Positions 1-7,685 of a DNA stretch of 64,000 bases are shown here, one piece after another. The translations under genes were made by a program, and so were the position numbers. The stretch comes from Brevundimonas naejangsanensis (GTDB lineage Bacteria; Pseudomonadota; Alphaproteobacteria; Caulobacterales; Caulobacteraceae): assembly GCF_000635915.2 (NCBI RefSeq), contig NZ_CP015614.1, positions 1,285,501-1,349,500 of the forward strand, given 5' to 3'. The notes below the pieces were generated by a model. The model was not told the DNA's origin and searched no databases. It was given only the letters and a program-made list of their open reading frames with translations. Numbering within the stretch: the stretch's first letter is position 1; every line of letters starts with the position of its first letter.

Positions 1-1051
1 GTTCGGGTTCGCCCAACAAGGGCTTGCCATTCAGGAACGTCGAAACACCGAGGTTCACGCACCCCGCTTCACCACCAGAGGGCCGCCATGCGCCGCTGCC
101 CACGTTAGTCAGGGCGGCTTTGATCGCACTACCGCCCTCGATCGGTCGGGCAACAGCCGAGATTGAGGCGGCGAAGGCCTGGAGATACCGGCTGTCCTGA
201 GCCTCTTCGCCCGGCTTCACCATCACGAAGACCCGACGATTGACGCAACCCTCCGCCACAGCCTTTCCGAGATGGTTCATGATGATGTCCGAGCGCTGCT
301 CGATAGCTAAGTCGTGGTCCTCCAAGGACACCATCACTGGCACGTCCTGGAACAGCGCCATCTTCATGTCGGTGAAGCCGAGGGCGTAGGCGGTGTCTCG
401 GATTTCCGACGCGACAATGTTATTCTCGATCACGCCAAACTGGCGCATTTCGTGTTGGGAGGTGTCGCTTTCCGCATGGTTCGGCCCCGGCTCGTTGAAA
501 GCCGCGCGACCGCCCGGCTTCAGCACCCTGTAGAACTCGCTGAGCCAAACGGCCTGATCCGCCACATGGTGGAAGCTGTCGAAGCAGACGAGGCGGTCAA
601 CGCTCTCGTCTTCAAGCGGGATCTTCCCGTCGCCGATCCTTAGGAAGGTGACCGGCCGGTCGCGGAGATAAGGATGCGCCGCCGTCGCATCTCGGGCGAT
701 ATTCAAAGCGGCTTCTGAAATGTCGAGGCCGATCGCGCGGCACCCCATAAGCGCCATGGCGTGAGACAGCCAGCCAGTCCCGCACCCGAAATCAACGACA
801 ACCTGATCAGGGCGAGGCTGAAGCATTTGCAGCACGACGCCGTAGCTCGCCAGCATGGCCGGTGTCTCATGCAGGCTGGAAAAGGGCTTGCGCAGGTGGT
901 GGGTCCATGGATCGGACACGCTAGCGAAATAGGCGTCGGCGCGCAGAGCGTGCTCTTCGTGACCATATGCCTTGATCAGCTTTTGGACATCAACACGCCC
1001 GTCCGGCCCAACATATTGGCTGGATTTGTCCTCAAGAATAATGTCGCTCAT
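1..1051 (-). CDS. SAM-dependent methyltransferase, 3' end outside window
   Basis: The reading frame starts at the ATG at 1051 (MSDIILEDKSS...) and runs off the left edge without a stop, so at least 350 residues exist. A class I methyltransferase fold is visible: motif I is VVDFGCGTGWLSHA near residue 85, followed by an acidic GLDIS strand, then RLVCFDSFHHV and FYRVLKPGGR, the usual motif IV and post-motif pattern. Residues from about 300 onward (ALTNVGSGAWRPSGG, then VNLGVSTF) resemble a small beta-sandwich module often attached to glycan-biosynthesis enzymes; that is my inference. The substrate is unknown. The gene may belong to a polysaccharide locus lying to the left of the window. No start competes seriously with 1051. 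Confidence 0.8.
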   Translation of the reverse strand, partial: MSDIILEDKSSQYVGPDGRVDVQKLIKAYGHEEHALRADAYFASVSDPWTHHLRKPFSSLHETPAMLASYGVVLQMLQPRPDQVVVDFGCGTGWLSHAMALMGCRAIGLDISEAALNIARDATAAHPYLRDRPVTFLRIGDGKIPLEDESVDRLVCFDSFHHVADQAVWLSEFYRVLKPGGRAAFNEPGPNHAESDTSQHEMRQFGVIENNIVASEIRDTAYALGFTDMKMALFQDVPVMVSLEDHDLAIEQRSDIIMNHLGKAVAEGCVNRRVFVMVKPGEEAQDSRYLQAFAASISAVARPIEGGSAIKAALTNVGSGAWRPSGGEAGCVNLGVSTFLNGKPLLGEPE

Positions 1052-1595
1052 CAAGTTCTCCGTTCGGTGAACTATGGGCGAGGTAACGCGCGAAAAACAA
1101 GGGCGGCTTCCCCACGAAAGTCGGCGCGCTTTGTTGAGCACCCTTCCCTGCCGGATGGTGCGGCATCTCCGAAGCCCATCCGCAGAAGCTGGATCTGATC
1201 GCTGGCGTCGCCCCGCGATTGGGCAAGTCACAAAGGACAGAACCGATGCCGACCGCGCCGTTCGTCAAGCCAACGCTGCGTGCGTCGATGCTGCTGTTAG
1301 AGAGGGCGACCCTGAGCGCCTACGGGCATCTGACGGGTTTCGGCGGGACTTAGCCGGTGCGGGGGCGACAGCCATGAGCGCGAGACGGAGGCCATCAAGA
1401 GGGCCATCCGAACGGCCTTGGGATGCTAGCCGCCATCGTCGTCAGCCTGATCGCGTGGCTGGGCTCTCAGCTCTATGGATATGTGCAGCGAGACATCGCG
1501 GCGGCGCGTCCTGCCGCGGTCGCACACAGCGCTGGAGCCGTCAGACTCGCGCAGTCCGCCCCTTGAGCTATGAGCGCCAAGGGCCGCGGCGGACC
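1052..1595. other. 544-base stretch without a convincing gene
   Basis: Between the methyltransferase start and the complex I subunit there is no long supported gene. Two short plus-strand frames stand out. One runs 1246-1353 (35 codons, MPTAPFVKPT...), preceded by AAAGGA at 1231-1236. The other runs 1423-1566 (47 codons) and encodes a hydrophobic segment. A third short frame (about 1358-1429) ends with ETEAIKRAIRTALG just where the hydrophobic frame starts, as if one small membrane protein had been split by a frame change. This may be a decayed gene or two microproteins; nothing in it is recognised. Confidence 0.4.
1423..1566 (+). CDS. possible small membrane protein or gene remnant
   Basis: A 47-codon frame begins MLAAIVVSLIAWLGSQLYG and then becomes polar and alanine-rich. 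The first 20 residues would make one transmembrane helix. There is no strong Shine-Dalgarno sequence. The overlapping frame just upstream encodes an amphipathic stretch that reads naturally into this one, so a frameshifted remnant is as likely as a real gene. Function is not known. Confidence 0.25.
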   Translation: MLAAIVVSLIAWLGSQLYGYVQRDIAAARPAAVAHSAGAVRLAQSAP

Positions 1596-1901
1596 TTAGT
1601 GGGTCCAGGACTGCTTGCGATCGGTCGCGAAGTTGTCGGCGTAGGCCTTGATGATGACCGGCACCTCGTTCGGCTCATGCAGGCGGAAGGCGATGCCGTG
1701 GCGTTCGGCGTATTCGATCGCCTCTTCCTTGGTGTCGAAGCTCAGGCGGACCTGGCCGTTCATGTCGGTCGAGCTGGTCCAGCCCATCAGCGGGTCGATC
1801 GTGCGCGCCGAGGCGGGCTCGAACTCCAGGCGCCAGTCGCGCGTCTTGGCCTTGCCGGACTGCATCGCGGTCTTGGCCGGGCGATAGATGCGAGCGAGCA
1901 T
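1596..1901 (-). CDS. NADH dehydrogenase accessory subunit, NDUFS4-like
   Basis: This 101-residue protein matches the ETC complex I subunit conserved region (18 kDa / NDUFS4 family). The visible signature is ARIYRPAKTAMQSGKAKTRDW at the N-terminus, then LMGWTSSTDMNGQVRLSF and a C-terminal EEAIEYAERHGIAF segment. In alphaproteobacteria this small soluble subunit sits on the matrix-facing (here cytoplasmic) arm of respiratory complex I and stabilises it; it has no catalytic site. The length is full for bacterial members. It stands apart from any nuo operon in this window. AAGGAT lies a suitable distance before the ATG at 1901. Confidence 0.9.
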   Translation of the reverse strand: MLARIYRPAKTAMQSGKAKTRDWRLEFEPASARTIDPLMGWTSSTDMNGQVRLSFDTKEEAIEYAERHGIAFRLHEPNEVPVIIKAYADNFATDRKQSWTH

Positions 1902-1993
1902 GGACGGAATCCTTCGGACGGGGAACTTGCCGGGTGCATACCCCGCCGCCGCCGCCCGGTCCAGACGCCGAAGCCGTCTCGGTCAGCTCGAGA

Positions 1994-2296
1994 TCAGGCC
2001 GCCAGAGACGATGAACCGGCGTCGATCCAACGACGCGCGGCGCGCTGGGCCTCGGCGATCTCGTCGTGTTCCATCTCCTGGCTGAGGTCGCGGCGATACC
2101 CTTTCGCATCAAGCGAACCCTTCATGGCCGCCAAGTTGAAGATCATATGGGCCGACACCCGGTCGATCGGGCATCCGTCCAGGCCGGACGAATAGGCCAG
2201 ACCCAACCGGAACAGCGCATCGCCGTCCATATCCGGCGTGGGCAGGGGCAAGGGCGCGTAGTCGGTCTGTTGGCGCGCCGTATCATGGGCGTTCAT
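1994..2296 (-). CDS. Sel1-like conserved protein, unknown function
   Basis: I place the start at the ATG at 2296 (MNAHDTARQQ...), which follows a strong AGGAGGA ribosome site; a longer frame to 2350 lacks one. The 100-residue product has one helix-turn-helix pair resembling a Sel1/TPR-like repeat: ALFRLGLAYSSGLDGCPIDR followed by AHMIFNLAAMKGSLDAKGYR. Proteins with this pattern are common in Caulobacterales and other alphaproteobacteria and are uncharacterised. No signal peptide is seen, so it is probably cytoplasmic. The role may be protein-protein interaction, by analogy with Sel1 repeats only. Confidence 0.75.
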   Translation of the reverse strand: MNAHDTARQQTDYAPLPLPTPDMDGDALFRLGLAYSSGLDGCPIDRVSAHMIFNLAAMKGSLDAKGYRRDLSQEMEHDEIAEAQRAARRWIDAGSSSLAA

Positions 2297-2414
2297 CGCT
2301 AGTTTCCTCCTGAGAAGCACGTTCTGCGCCGCTCTCGGACCCGCATTCAAATACCGGCGGTTTGAAATTAGAGTTAACGCGCCATGCGCCCGCGGACGCG
2401 AGGCTGACAGACCG

Positions 2415-2430
2415 GTTCAGCCGCGGTTCA
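2415..2430 (+). promoter_or_regulatory. GTTCA-N6-GTTCA direct repeat upstream of RcnB-like gene
   Basis: GTTCA occurs at 2415-2419 and again at 2426-2430, an 11-base period that places both copies on one face of the helix. The second copy ends 59 bases before the start codon at 2489. The same arrangement precedes the genes at 3200 and 24301. Direct repeats spaced 10-11 bases are typical of OmpR/PhoB-type regulators; which regulator binds here is not known. Confidence 0.5.
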
Positions 2431-2488
2431 TTCGCCGCCGCCGAAGCTGGCTCATGACAGGGTTTCGCCGCTTTGCATGGAGTTTAAC

Positions 2489-3046
2489 ATGAACCGCCTG
2501 ACCAAGGCCGCCGTCATCGCCCTGGCGCTGGCGACCACGGCCGCTCCCATGATGGCGCAGGCCCAGGATCGCCACGACCGCCGCGAATGGCGCCAGGATC
2601 GCCGGGATGATCGCCGCGAGTGGCGTCAGGATCGACGAGACGACCGTCGCGAATGGCGCCAAGATCGTCGCGAGTGGCGTCACGACCGCCGCTCTGACCA
2701 GCGCGAGTGGCGCCAGGAGCAGCGCCGCTACGACCGCTGGAGCCGCGACAACCGCGACTGGTGGCGCGGACGCCCCGAATTCCGCGACTATCGCGGCGCG
2801 CGCAACGGCTATTGGTATGCGCCGGGCCACGGCTACTATCGGGTCGAGCCGCGTTATTATGGTTATCGCTGGCGCACGGGCGGGTACCTGCCGCCAGCGT
2901 ATCGCAGCTACTATGTCAGCGACCCCTATTTCTATGGCCTGCGCCCTGCGCCGCGCGGTTACCGCTACGTCCACGCCGGCAATGACATCTTGATGATCGC
3001 GGTCGCCACGGGCCTGATCGCCAGCGTGATGAACAACGTCTACTAA
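2489..3046 (+). CDS. RcnB-like secreted protein
   Basis: The start at 2489 is preceded by GGAG at 2479-2482; an ATG at 2477 in the same frame has no such site. The 185-residue product has a signal peptide (MNRLTKAAVIALALATTAAP..., cleavage after about AQA24). A highly basic and acidic repeat block follows, in which REWRQDRRDD occurs about four times. The C-terminal third is aromatic-rich (RYYGYRWRTGGYLPPAYR) with the SDPYFYGLRPAPRGYRYV pattern of the RcnB family. RcnB proper is a periplasmic protein of nickel and cobalt homeostasis in enterobacteria; alphaproteobacterial members are mostly untested, so metal binding is only inferred. A similar gene follows at 3200. Confidence 0.8.
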   Translation: MNRLTKAAVIALALATTAAPMMAQAQDRHDRREWRQDRRDDRREWRQDRRDDRREWRQDRREWRHDRRSDQREWRQEQRRYDRWSRDNRDWWRGRPEFRDYRGARNGYWYAPGHGYYRVEPRYYGYRWRTGGYLPPAYRSYYVSDPYFYGLRPAPRGYRYVHAGNDILMIAVATGLIASVMNNVY

Positions 3047-3069
3047 ACCCGCACCTGCGCAGTCTGTCA

Positions 3070-3101
3070 GCCCCGCAAGCATTTGTCTTGCGGGGCTTTT
3101 T
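3070..3101 (+). terminator. Rho-independent terminator
   Basis: GCCCCGCAAG (3070-3079) pairs perfectly with CTTGCGGGGC (3087-3096) around a seven-base loop and is followed by five T residues. It lies 24 bases after the RcnB-like gene and ends its transcript before the next gene. Confidence 0.9.
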
Positions 3102-3124
3102 CATGACGACGCTCTGTGACCGCC

Positions 3125-3140
3125 GTTCAGCCGCAGTTCA
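3125..3140 (+). promoter_or_regulatory. GTTCA-N6-GTTCA direct repeat upstream of second RcnB-like gene
   Basis: GTTCA lies at 3125-3129 and 3136-3140, with the six bases between them (GCCGCA) nearly the same as at 2420-2425 (GCCGCG). The second copy ends 60 bases before the start codon at 3200, almost the same distance as for the gene at 2489. The shared sequence and spacing point to a common regulator of the two paralogous genes. Confidence 0.5.
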
Positions 3141-3199
3141 TGCTCAGCCGTCTATTTTCCGTTCAAGCCGCCCAATCTGGGCGTGCGAGGACTTTGACC

Positions 3200-4180
3200 A
3201 TGAAACGTTCTCTTCTCATGTTCGCGGCGGTTTCCGCCTTCCTCGTGCCCGCCGCAGCCCCCCTGTCGGCCCTGGCCCAGGAGCGCCCTGAACGCGCCCA
3301 GACCCGCGAGGACGGTCCCCGCCGCTCTGAACGCCGCGCCGCGCCGCAGCGCGATCGCGGCGATATGGCCATGCGGCCGCGCGAGCGTCACGAAACCCCG
3401 CGCCAGAGCGTGCAACCTCGTCCCGATCAGCCTCGCCCCCAAACGCCGGACGGCCCGCGCCCGCAGCGGCCCGAAGGCGAACGCCCCTCGGGCCAACGCC
3501 CTGATCATCAACGGCCCAACCGCCCGGATCGTCCAGAAGGACAGCGGCCCGAGCGTCCCAACCGTCCCGACTGGAATCAGCCGAACCAGCCTGGCCGCCC
3601 CGATCGTCCTGACCGTCCGCAACGGCCGGAAAGACCGGACCGTCCTGATCGACCGGGGGCGACGCGTCCCGACCGTCCCGATCGGCCCGACTGGAACCGT
3701 CCGAATCGTCCAGACGCCAACCGCCCGAACCGTCCTGACTGGAACCGCCCCGGCCGCCCTGACGTCAATCGCCCGCACCGGCCGGATCGTCCAGGTTGGA
3801 ACCGGGATCGGGACTATCGCGAGTTCCACAATCGCTGGAACCGCGACCAGTGGCGCCGTGACTGGGACCGTCGTCATCGCAGCGATTGGTGGCGCTACGA
3901 CAGCCGCTTCCGGGGCTGGAGCGGCGTGCGCGTCGGCTTCTATTTCGCACCGGGCTACGGCTACTACAGCGTGCCGCGCACCTATTGGAACCGGCAGTAC
4001 TCCGTCGGTCAGTACCTGCCGGACGTCTTCTGGCGCTATCAGGTGAATGACTGGCGCACCTATGGCCTGGGCTATCCGCCTCCCGGCACGCGGTGGGTCT
4101 ACGTCGACAATGCGATCTATCTGATCGACGACTACGACGGCTACATCATCGAAGTCGTCCGCGACGCCTGGAGCTGGTAA
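3200..4180 (+). CDS. RcnB-like protein with long Pro/Arg/Asp-rich repeat region
   Basis: The start at 3200 (MKRSLLMFAAVSAF...) follows GAGGAC and gives a clear signal peptide, cleaved near ALA-QE around residue 26. Residues 30-230 or so are low-complexity and disordered, built from short tandem units such as RPDRPDRP, RPNRPDWN and RPERPDRP. Residues from about 240 form an aromatic C-terminal domain (VRVGFYFAPGYGYYSVPRTYW, then YRYQ-like and YGLGYPPPGTRWVYVDN) of the RcnB type, related to the gene at 2489. The product of 326 residues is probably periplasmic or envelope-associated. The repeat block is DNA-level repetitive too, so its length is likely to vary between strains. Function is not established. 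Confidence 0.8.
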   Translation: MKRSLLMFAAVSAFLVPAAAPLSALAQERPERAQTREDGPRRSERRAAPQRDRGDMAMRPRERHETPRQSVQPRPDQPRPQTPDGPRPQRPEGERPSGQRPDHQRPNRPDRPEGQRPERPNRPDWNQPNQPGRPDRPDRPQRPERPDRPDRPGATRPDRPDRPDWNRPNRPDANRPNRPDWNRPGRPDVNRPHRPDRPGWNRDRDYREFHNRWNRDQWRRDWDRRHRSDWWRYDSRFRGWSGVRVGFYFAPGYGYYSVPRTYWNRQYSVGQYLPDVFWRYQVNDWRTYGLGYPPPGTRWVYVDNAIYLIDDYDGYIIEVVRDAWSW

Positions 4181-4200
4181 GCGGACGGACCCTAGCAAGA

Positions 4201-4236
4201 GACCCCGGAGAGCGATCTCCGGGGTCTTTCTTTTTT
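4201..4236 (+). terminator. Rho-independent terminator
   Basis: GACCCCGGAGA (4201-4211) pairs with TCTCCGGGGTC (4216-4226) around GCGA and is followed by TTTCTTTTTT. It ends the transcript of the RcnB-like gene 20 bases upstream. Confidence 0.92.
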
Positions 4237-4276
4237 CCACGCTGACAGATGCAGCCGGCGCAGGCAGACTATCCCC

Positions 4277-4540
4277 ATGATCACGCGCTTACCTACCCTC
4301 GCCCTCTGCCTGACCACCGCCCTGATGCTTCAGGGCTGCGTCGCGGGCGCCGTCGTCGGCGCCGGGGCCGCTGTGGTCGGCGGCGCGGCCAAGGTGACCG
4401 GCGCAGCCGTAGGTGCAGGCTTCGACGCCGTCACCACCTCGGATGAGGAAACCAAGGCCAAACGCGAACGCGAACAGCGCGCCTGGGAGCGTGAGCAACG
4501 CCGCTGCGAACAGAGACAGAAGCGCGGCAAGGACTGCTGA
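4277..4540 (+). CDS. small lipoprotein, unknown function
   Basis: The 87-residue product begins with a lipoprotein signal (MITRLPTLALCLTTALMLQGC) whose lipobox LQGC puts the acylated cysteine at residue 21. A glycine/alanine-rich hydrophobic stretch follows (AGAVVGAGAAVVGGAAKVTG), resembling a glycine-zipper segment that could insert in or pack on a membrane. The last 40 residues are highly charged (REREQRAWEREQRRCEQRQK), probably one helix. It is likely an outer-membrane-attached structural lipoprotein. I do not recognise a named family. Confidence 0.8.
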   Translation: MITRLPTLALCLTTALMLQGCVAGAVVGAGAAVVGGAAKVTGAAVGAGFDAVTTSDEETKAKREREQRAWEREQRRCEQRQKRGKDC

Positions 4541-4544
4541 GGGC

Positions 4545-5180
4545 CTACCGCACCCCGATATATTTGTGCGTCTGGACGCTGAGACGCCATTTCGGATGGG
4601 TCAGGCAGTATTCAATGGCGGCGGCCGTGTTGGCGGCCTGGTCCGGTCCATCCATCGGCTGAAGCCAGAAATGCTCGAAATCGAGGTGTTCGAACCGGTC
4701 GGGCATGGCCAGCGGCTGAGGAAAGACCAGCTTCAGTTCCTGACCCGAGGTCTGAACCACAGGGGCGTCGGCCTTGGGGCTGATGCAGATCCAGTCGATC
4801 CCTACGGGCGCCGCCATGGTGCCGTTGCTTTCGATGGCGATCTGGAAACCGCGCGCATGCAGGGCGTCGATCAGCGGCGCGTCCAACTGCATCAAGGGCT
4901 CGCCGCCGGTGCAGACCACCAGCTTGGGGTCGCCGTGGCGACCGCGCCACATCCCGGCGACATGATCGGCCATCAGATCGGCGGTCTTGAACTTGCCGCC
5001 GCCATCGCCGTCCACGCCGACGAAATCGGTGTCGCAGAAGGTGCAGACGGCGGCAGCGCGATCCCGCTCCAGCCCGCTCCACAGATTGCATCCGGCAAAG
5101 CGCAGGAAGACCGCCGGGCGGCCCGCCTGCCCGCCCTCGCCCTGCACCGTCAGAAAGACTTCCTTGGCCGAATAGGTCAT
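4545..5180 (-). CDS. queE: 7-carboxy-7-deazaguanine synthase
   Basis: QueE is the radical SAM enzyme that converts 6-carboxytetrahydropterin to 7-carboxy-7-deazaguanine in preQ0 and queuosine synthesis. The start at 5180 ([20 protein letters not shown]) overlaps the queC stop in an ATGA. The cluster motif is [19 protein letters not shown], the longer C-x14-C-x2-C variant known from proteobacterial QueE rather than C-x3-C-x2-[12 protein letters not shown] is the GGE motif that binds SAM, and ISPKAD lies further on. The 211-residue length is normal. A longer frame upstream is out of register with conserved homology. It is co-transcribed with queC. Confidence 0.95.
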   Translation of the reverse strand: MTYSAKEVFLTVQGEGGQAGRPAVFLRFAGCNLWSGLERDRAAAVCTFCDTDFVGVDGDGGGKFKTADLMADHVAGMWRGRHGDPKLVVCTGGEPLMQLDAPLIDALHARGFQIAIESNGTMAAPVGIDWICISPKADAPVVQTSGQELKLVFPQPLAMPDRFEHLDFEHFWLQPMDGPDQAANTAAAIEYCLTHPKWRLSVQTHKYIGVR

Positions 5181-5893
5181 GCGGCCGCCCATTCGGCATA
5201 GCCCGCCGCGCGCAGTTCGCAGGCCGGGCACGTCCCGCAGCCATAGCCCCAGGCGTGGCGGCGGGTCCGGTCGCCCAGATAGCAGGTATGGCTGAACTCG
5301 ATGATCGCTTCGACCAGGGCGCGGCCGCCGATCCGCTCGGCCAGTTCCCACGTCTGCGCCTTGGTCAGGAACATCAGCGGAGTCTCGACCGGCACGGGCT
5401 TGTCCAGGCCCAGCGACAGGGCGCGGGCCGTGGCTTGAATGGTGTCGTTGCGGCAGTCGGGATAGCCGGAATAGTCCGTCTCGCACATGCCGCCGATCAA
5501 GGCTTCCAGCCCCCGCCGGTCAGCCAAAGCCGCCGCGGCGACCAGGAAGATCAGATTCCGCCCCGGAACAAAGGTGTTGGGTAGGCCGCGCGCGTCGGCC
5601 TCAATGGCGCGCTCGGTGGTCATGGCCGTCTCGCCGATGGCGCCGAAGCCTGTCAGATCGACCACATGATCGTCGCCCAGCCTGCCCGCCCATTGCGGCA
5701 GGGCCTTAGTCACTTCGCGCCGGACCGCCTGGCGCGCCTCCATCTCGACCGCGTGGCGCTGGCCGTAATCAAAGCCGACAGTCTCCACCCGCTCAAACCT
5801 CTCCAGCGCCCAGGCCAGACAGGTGGCGCTGTCCTGTCCTCCGGAAAAGAGGATCAGGGCGGAGGCAGCGGGGTGAAGGTCGATTTCGCTCAT
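5177..5893 (-). CDS. queC: 7-cyano-7-deazaguanine synthase
   Basis: QueC uses ATP and ammonia to convert 7-carboxy-7-deazaguanine to preQ0. The PP-loop motif [13 protein letters not shown] is at residues 17-29, and the C-terminal zinc site has the pattern [22 protein letters not shown]. The protein has 238 residues, as usual. It is the first gene of a two-gene unit with queE, with a 4-base overlap. The later steps, QueA and Tgt, are encoded at 14456-17191. queD and queF are not in the window. I see no recognisable preQ1 riboswitch in the 198 bases upstream. Confidence 0.96.
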   Translation of the reverse strand: MSEIDLHPAASALILFSGGQDSATCLAWALERFERVETVGFDYGQRHAVEMEARQAVRREVTKALPQWAGRLGDDHVVDLTGFGAIGETAMTTERAIEADARGLPNTFVPGRNLIFLVAAAALADRRGLEALIGGMCETDYSGYPDCRNDTIQATARALSLGLDKPVPVETPLMFLTKAQTWELAERIGGRALVEAIIEFSHTCYLGDRTRRHAWGYGCGTCPACELRAAGYAEWAAA

Positions 5894-6091
5894 GACAAAT
5901 CTGCGGTCGGCCGGTCGGCCGCGCGCATCCAGAGGACGTTCCAGGATCAGGAAGATGGGTGGTCAAGACCCATAGACCAGACCTGTCCGCGTCGCAAAAG
6001 AAACCGGCCGCCGTCATTTGCGGGGCTGGCTTAACGGTTCAGCAAACAATCATAAGCGAATGTAAAATAGCCTCAGTAGGAGTCCGGCCGA

Positions 6092-7678
6092 ATGCCGACC
6101 ATCGAAGTGCTGACCGACAGGGCGGAGCCCGTACTCCCTTCTGCCAAGACAGGAGAGGTGTTTGCACGTTTCGAGCGGGAGCCGGACACCCTGGCGATTG
6201 CAGTCGTGGACGGAGATCGCCCGGTCGGCCTGATCGAACGCAGCGACTTCCTGATGAAGCTGGCCGGTCCGCTGGGCGTCAGCCTGTACGGCGGGCGCGA
6301 GGTCTCTCACCTGATGGACGCGGAACCGGCGGTGGTCGAAGCGGGCGTTCGCATTGACGCTTTCGCCGACATCATCCTGAAAAGCGGTCCCGGCGCGCTG
6401 ATGCGAGGCTTCATCGTCACCCGCAACGGCGCCTATCGCGGAGTCGGCACGGCCGTGGCCCTGCTTCGCGCCGTCAACGAACAGCAGAGGCATGAAAACC
6501 AGCGGCTGGCAGAGCAGGCCCGCGCCGCCGTTGACGCCGATCACGCCATGCAGACCGCCGCCCGTGAGAAGAGCCGTTTCATGGGCCTGCTCAATCGCGA
6601 GCTGAGCACCTCCATGAACGGCGTGCTGGCCGTCGCGGAGCTCCTGCATCGACAGCCGCTGAATGAAGCGGCCAAGGCGCACGCGCGCACCATCATGGAA
6701 TCGGCCGAAGACCTCTTAGGCAATCTGCACGATGCCCTAGACCTGGCTCGGGCCGAGGCGGGCGAGTTGCAGCTGTCCCCGGCGCCTACGCCGCTACGCA
6801 CCTTGATGGACCAGCTTCAGACCCACTGGTCTCCGCGCGCCGCCCAGGACGGCGTGACCCTGATGGTCGGCTATGAGGGCGACACCGAACTGGCGGCCAT
6901 TCTGGACGCCGAGCGCCTGAAACAGGTGTTCAACAACCTGATCGGCGCCGCCTTGGGCAATGCGCGTCACGGCATGGTCGAAGCCAGCCTGAAGGCTCAC
7001 GCTCGAGGCGATCAGGTGGTGATCGAGGCCCGCGTCCGCGACGACGGCGCGGCCGACCCGGCCCGGTTCGACGACGCGGCCGAACAGGGCGGCGACCTGG
7101 GACTGATGGTCAGCCGCCGTCTGGTTCAATACATGGCCGGCGAGTTGCGCGCGGAGCACAATGCCGGTCGGGGCGCCACCTTCGCCTTTGAAATCGAAGC
7201 CCCCATCGCCTTGATGGAGCAGGAAACGCCATCCAACGTCGCGGACCTGGAACATCTGCACCTGCAGGCCCAGCCGCACATCCTTATCGCCGACGACAAT
7301 GCGACCAACCGCGTCGTGGCCCAGGCCCTGTGCGAAATGTTCGGCTGCACCTCGGAAACCGTCGAGGACGGCCAGGAAGCTGTCGAAGCCGTGCAGTCAC
7401 GGCCGTTCGATCTGATCCTGATGGACATCAAGATGCCGCGCCTGGACGGCGTCGGCGCCACGCGCGCAATCCGCGCCCTTTCGGGACCCGCCGGCCAAAT
7501 CCCCATCATCGCCCTCACCGCCAACGCCGATCCGGACGACGCCAAGGGCTATCTGGCCGCAGGCATGGCCGCCGTGGTCGAAAAGCCCATCAAGCCTGAA
7601 CGGCTGCGCCTGGCGATGAACACGGCTCTGGATCCTGCAGAAGAGAGTGTTGCACACAAGGATCGCGGAGCCGCCTGA
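6092..7678 (+). CDS. CBS-like hybrid histidine kinase with degenerate kinase core
   Basis: This 528-residue protein has an N-terminal CBS-like region (about 1-130, with GLIERSDFLMKLAGPLG), a short coiled coil, a HisKA-like dimerisation helix (about 155-225), an HATPase-like domain (about 255-370) and a C-terminal receiver (about 395-515). The receiver is intact: ADDN, phospho-acceptor Asp445 in LMDIKMP and Lys498. The kinase core is not. Where the H-box normally reads SHELRTPLN it reads NRELSTSMN, so the phosphorylated His is Asn168. The N-box reads NNLIGAALGNA with the second Asn replaced by Ala, and the G1 box reads DDGAADPA. It therefore probably cannot autophosphorylate. AGGAG (6077-6081) precedes the start. 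It stands alone, divergent from queC. Confidence 0.85.
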   Translation: MPTIEVLTDRAEPVLPSAKTGEVFARFEREPDTLAIAVVDGDRPVGLIERSDFLMKLAGPLGVSLYGGREVSHLMDAEPAVVEAGVRIDAFADIILKSGPGALMRGFIVTRNGAYRGVGTAVALLRAVNEQQRHENQRLAEQARAAVDADHAMQTAAREKSRFMGLLNRELSTSMNGVLAVAELLHRQPLNEAAKAHARTIMESAEDLLGNLHDALDLARAEAGELQLSPAPTPLRTLMDQLQTHWSPRAAQDGVTLMVGYEGDTELAAILDAERLKQVFNNLIGAALGNARHGMVEASLKAHARGDQVVIEARVRDDGAADPARFDDAAEQGGDLGLMVSRRLVQYMAGELRAEHNAGRGATFAFEIEAPIALMEQETPSNVADLEHLHLQAQPHILIADDNATNRVVAQALCEMFGCTSETVEDGQEAVEAVQSRPFDLILMDIKMPRLDGVGATRAIRALSGPAGQIPIIALTANADPDDAKGYLAAGMAAVVEKPIKPERLRLAMNTALDPAEESVAHKDRGAA

Positions 7679-7685
7679 CCTCGGC

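Noticed and set aside
1074-2195. Plus-strand open frame of 373 codons
   Set aside because: It runs antisense through the NDUFS4-like and Sel1-like genes and has low-complexity composition with no recognisable domain.
3152-4240. Minus-strand open frame of 362 codons
   Set aside because: It is the complement of the Pro/Arg-rich repeat gene; the repeat structure keeps several frames open. The plus strand has signal peptide, ribosome site and RcnB domain.
5894-6091. Possible preQ1 riboswitch before queC
   Set aside because: I could not find the short stem with the A-rich tail and downstream pairing expected of known preQ1 aptamers.
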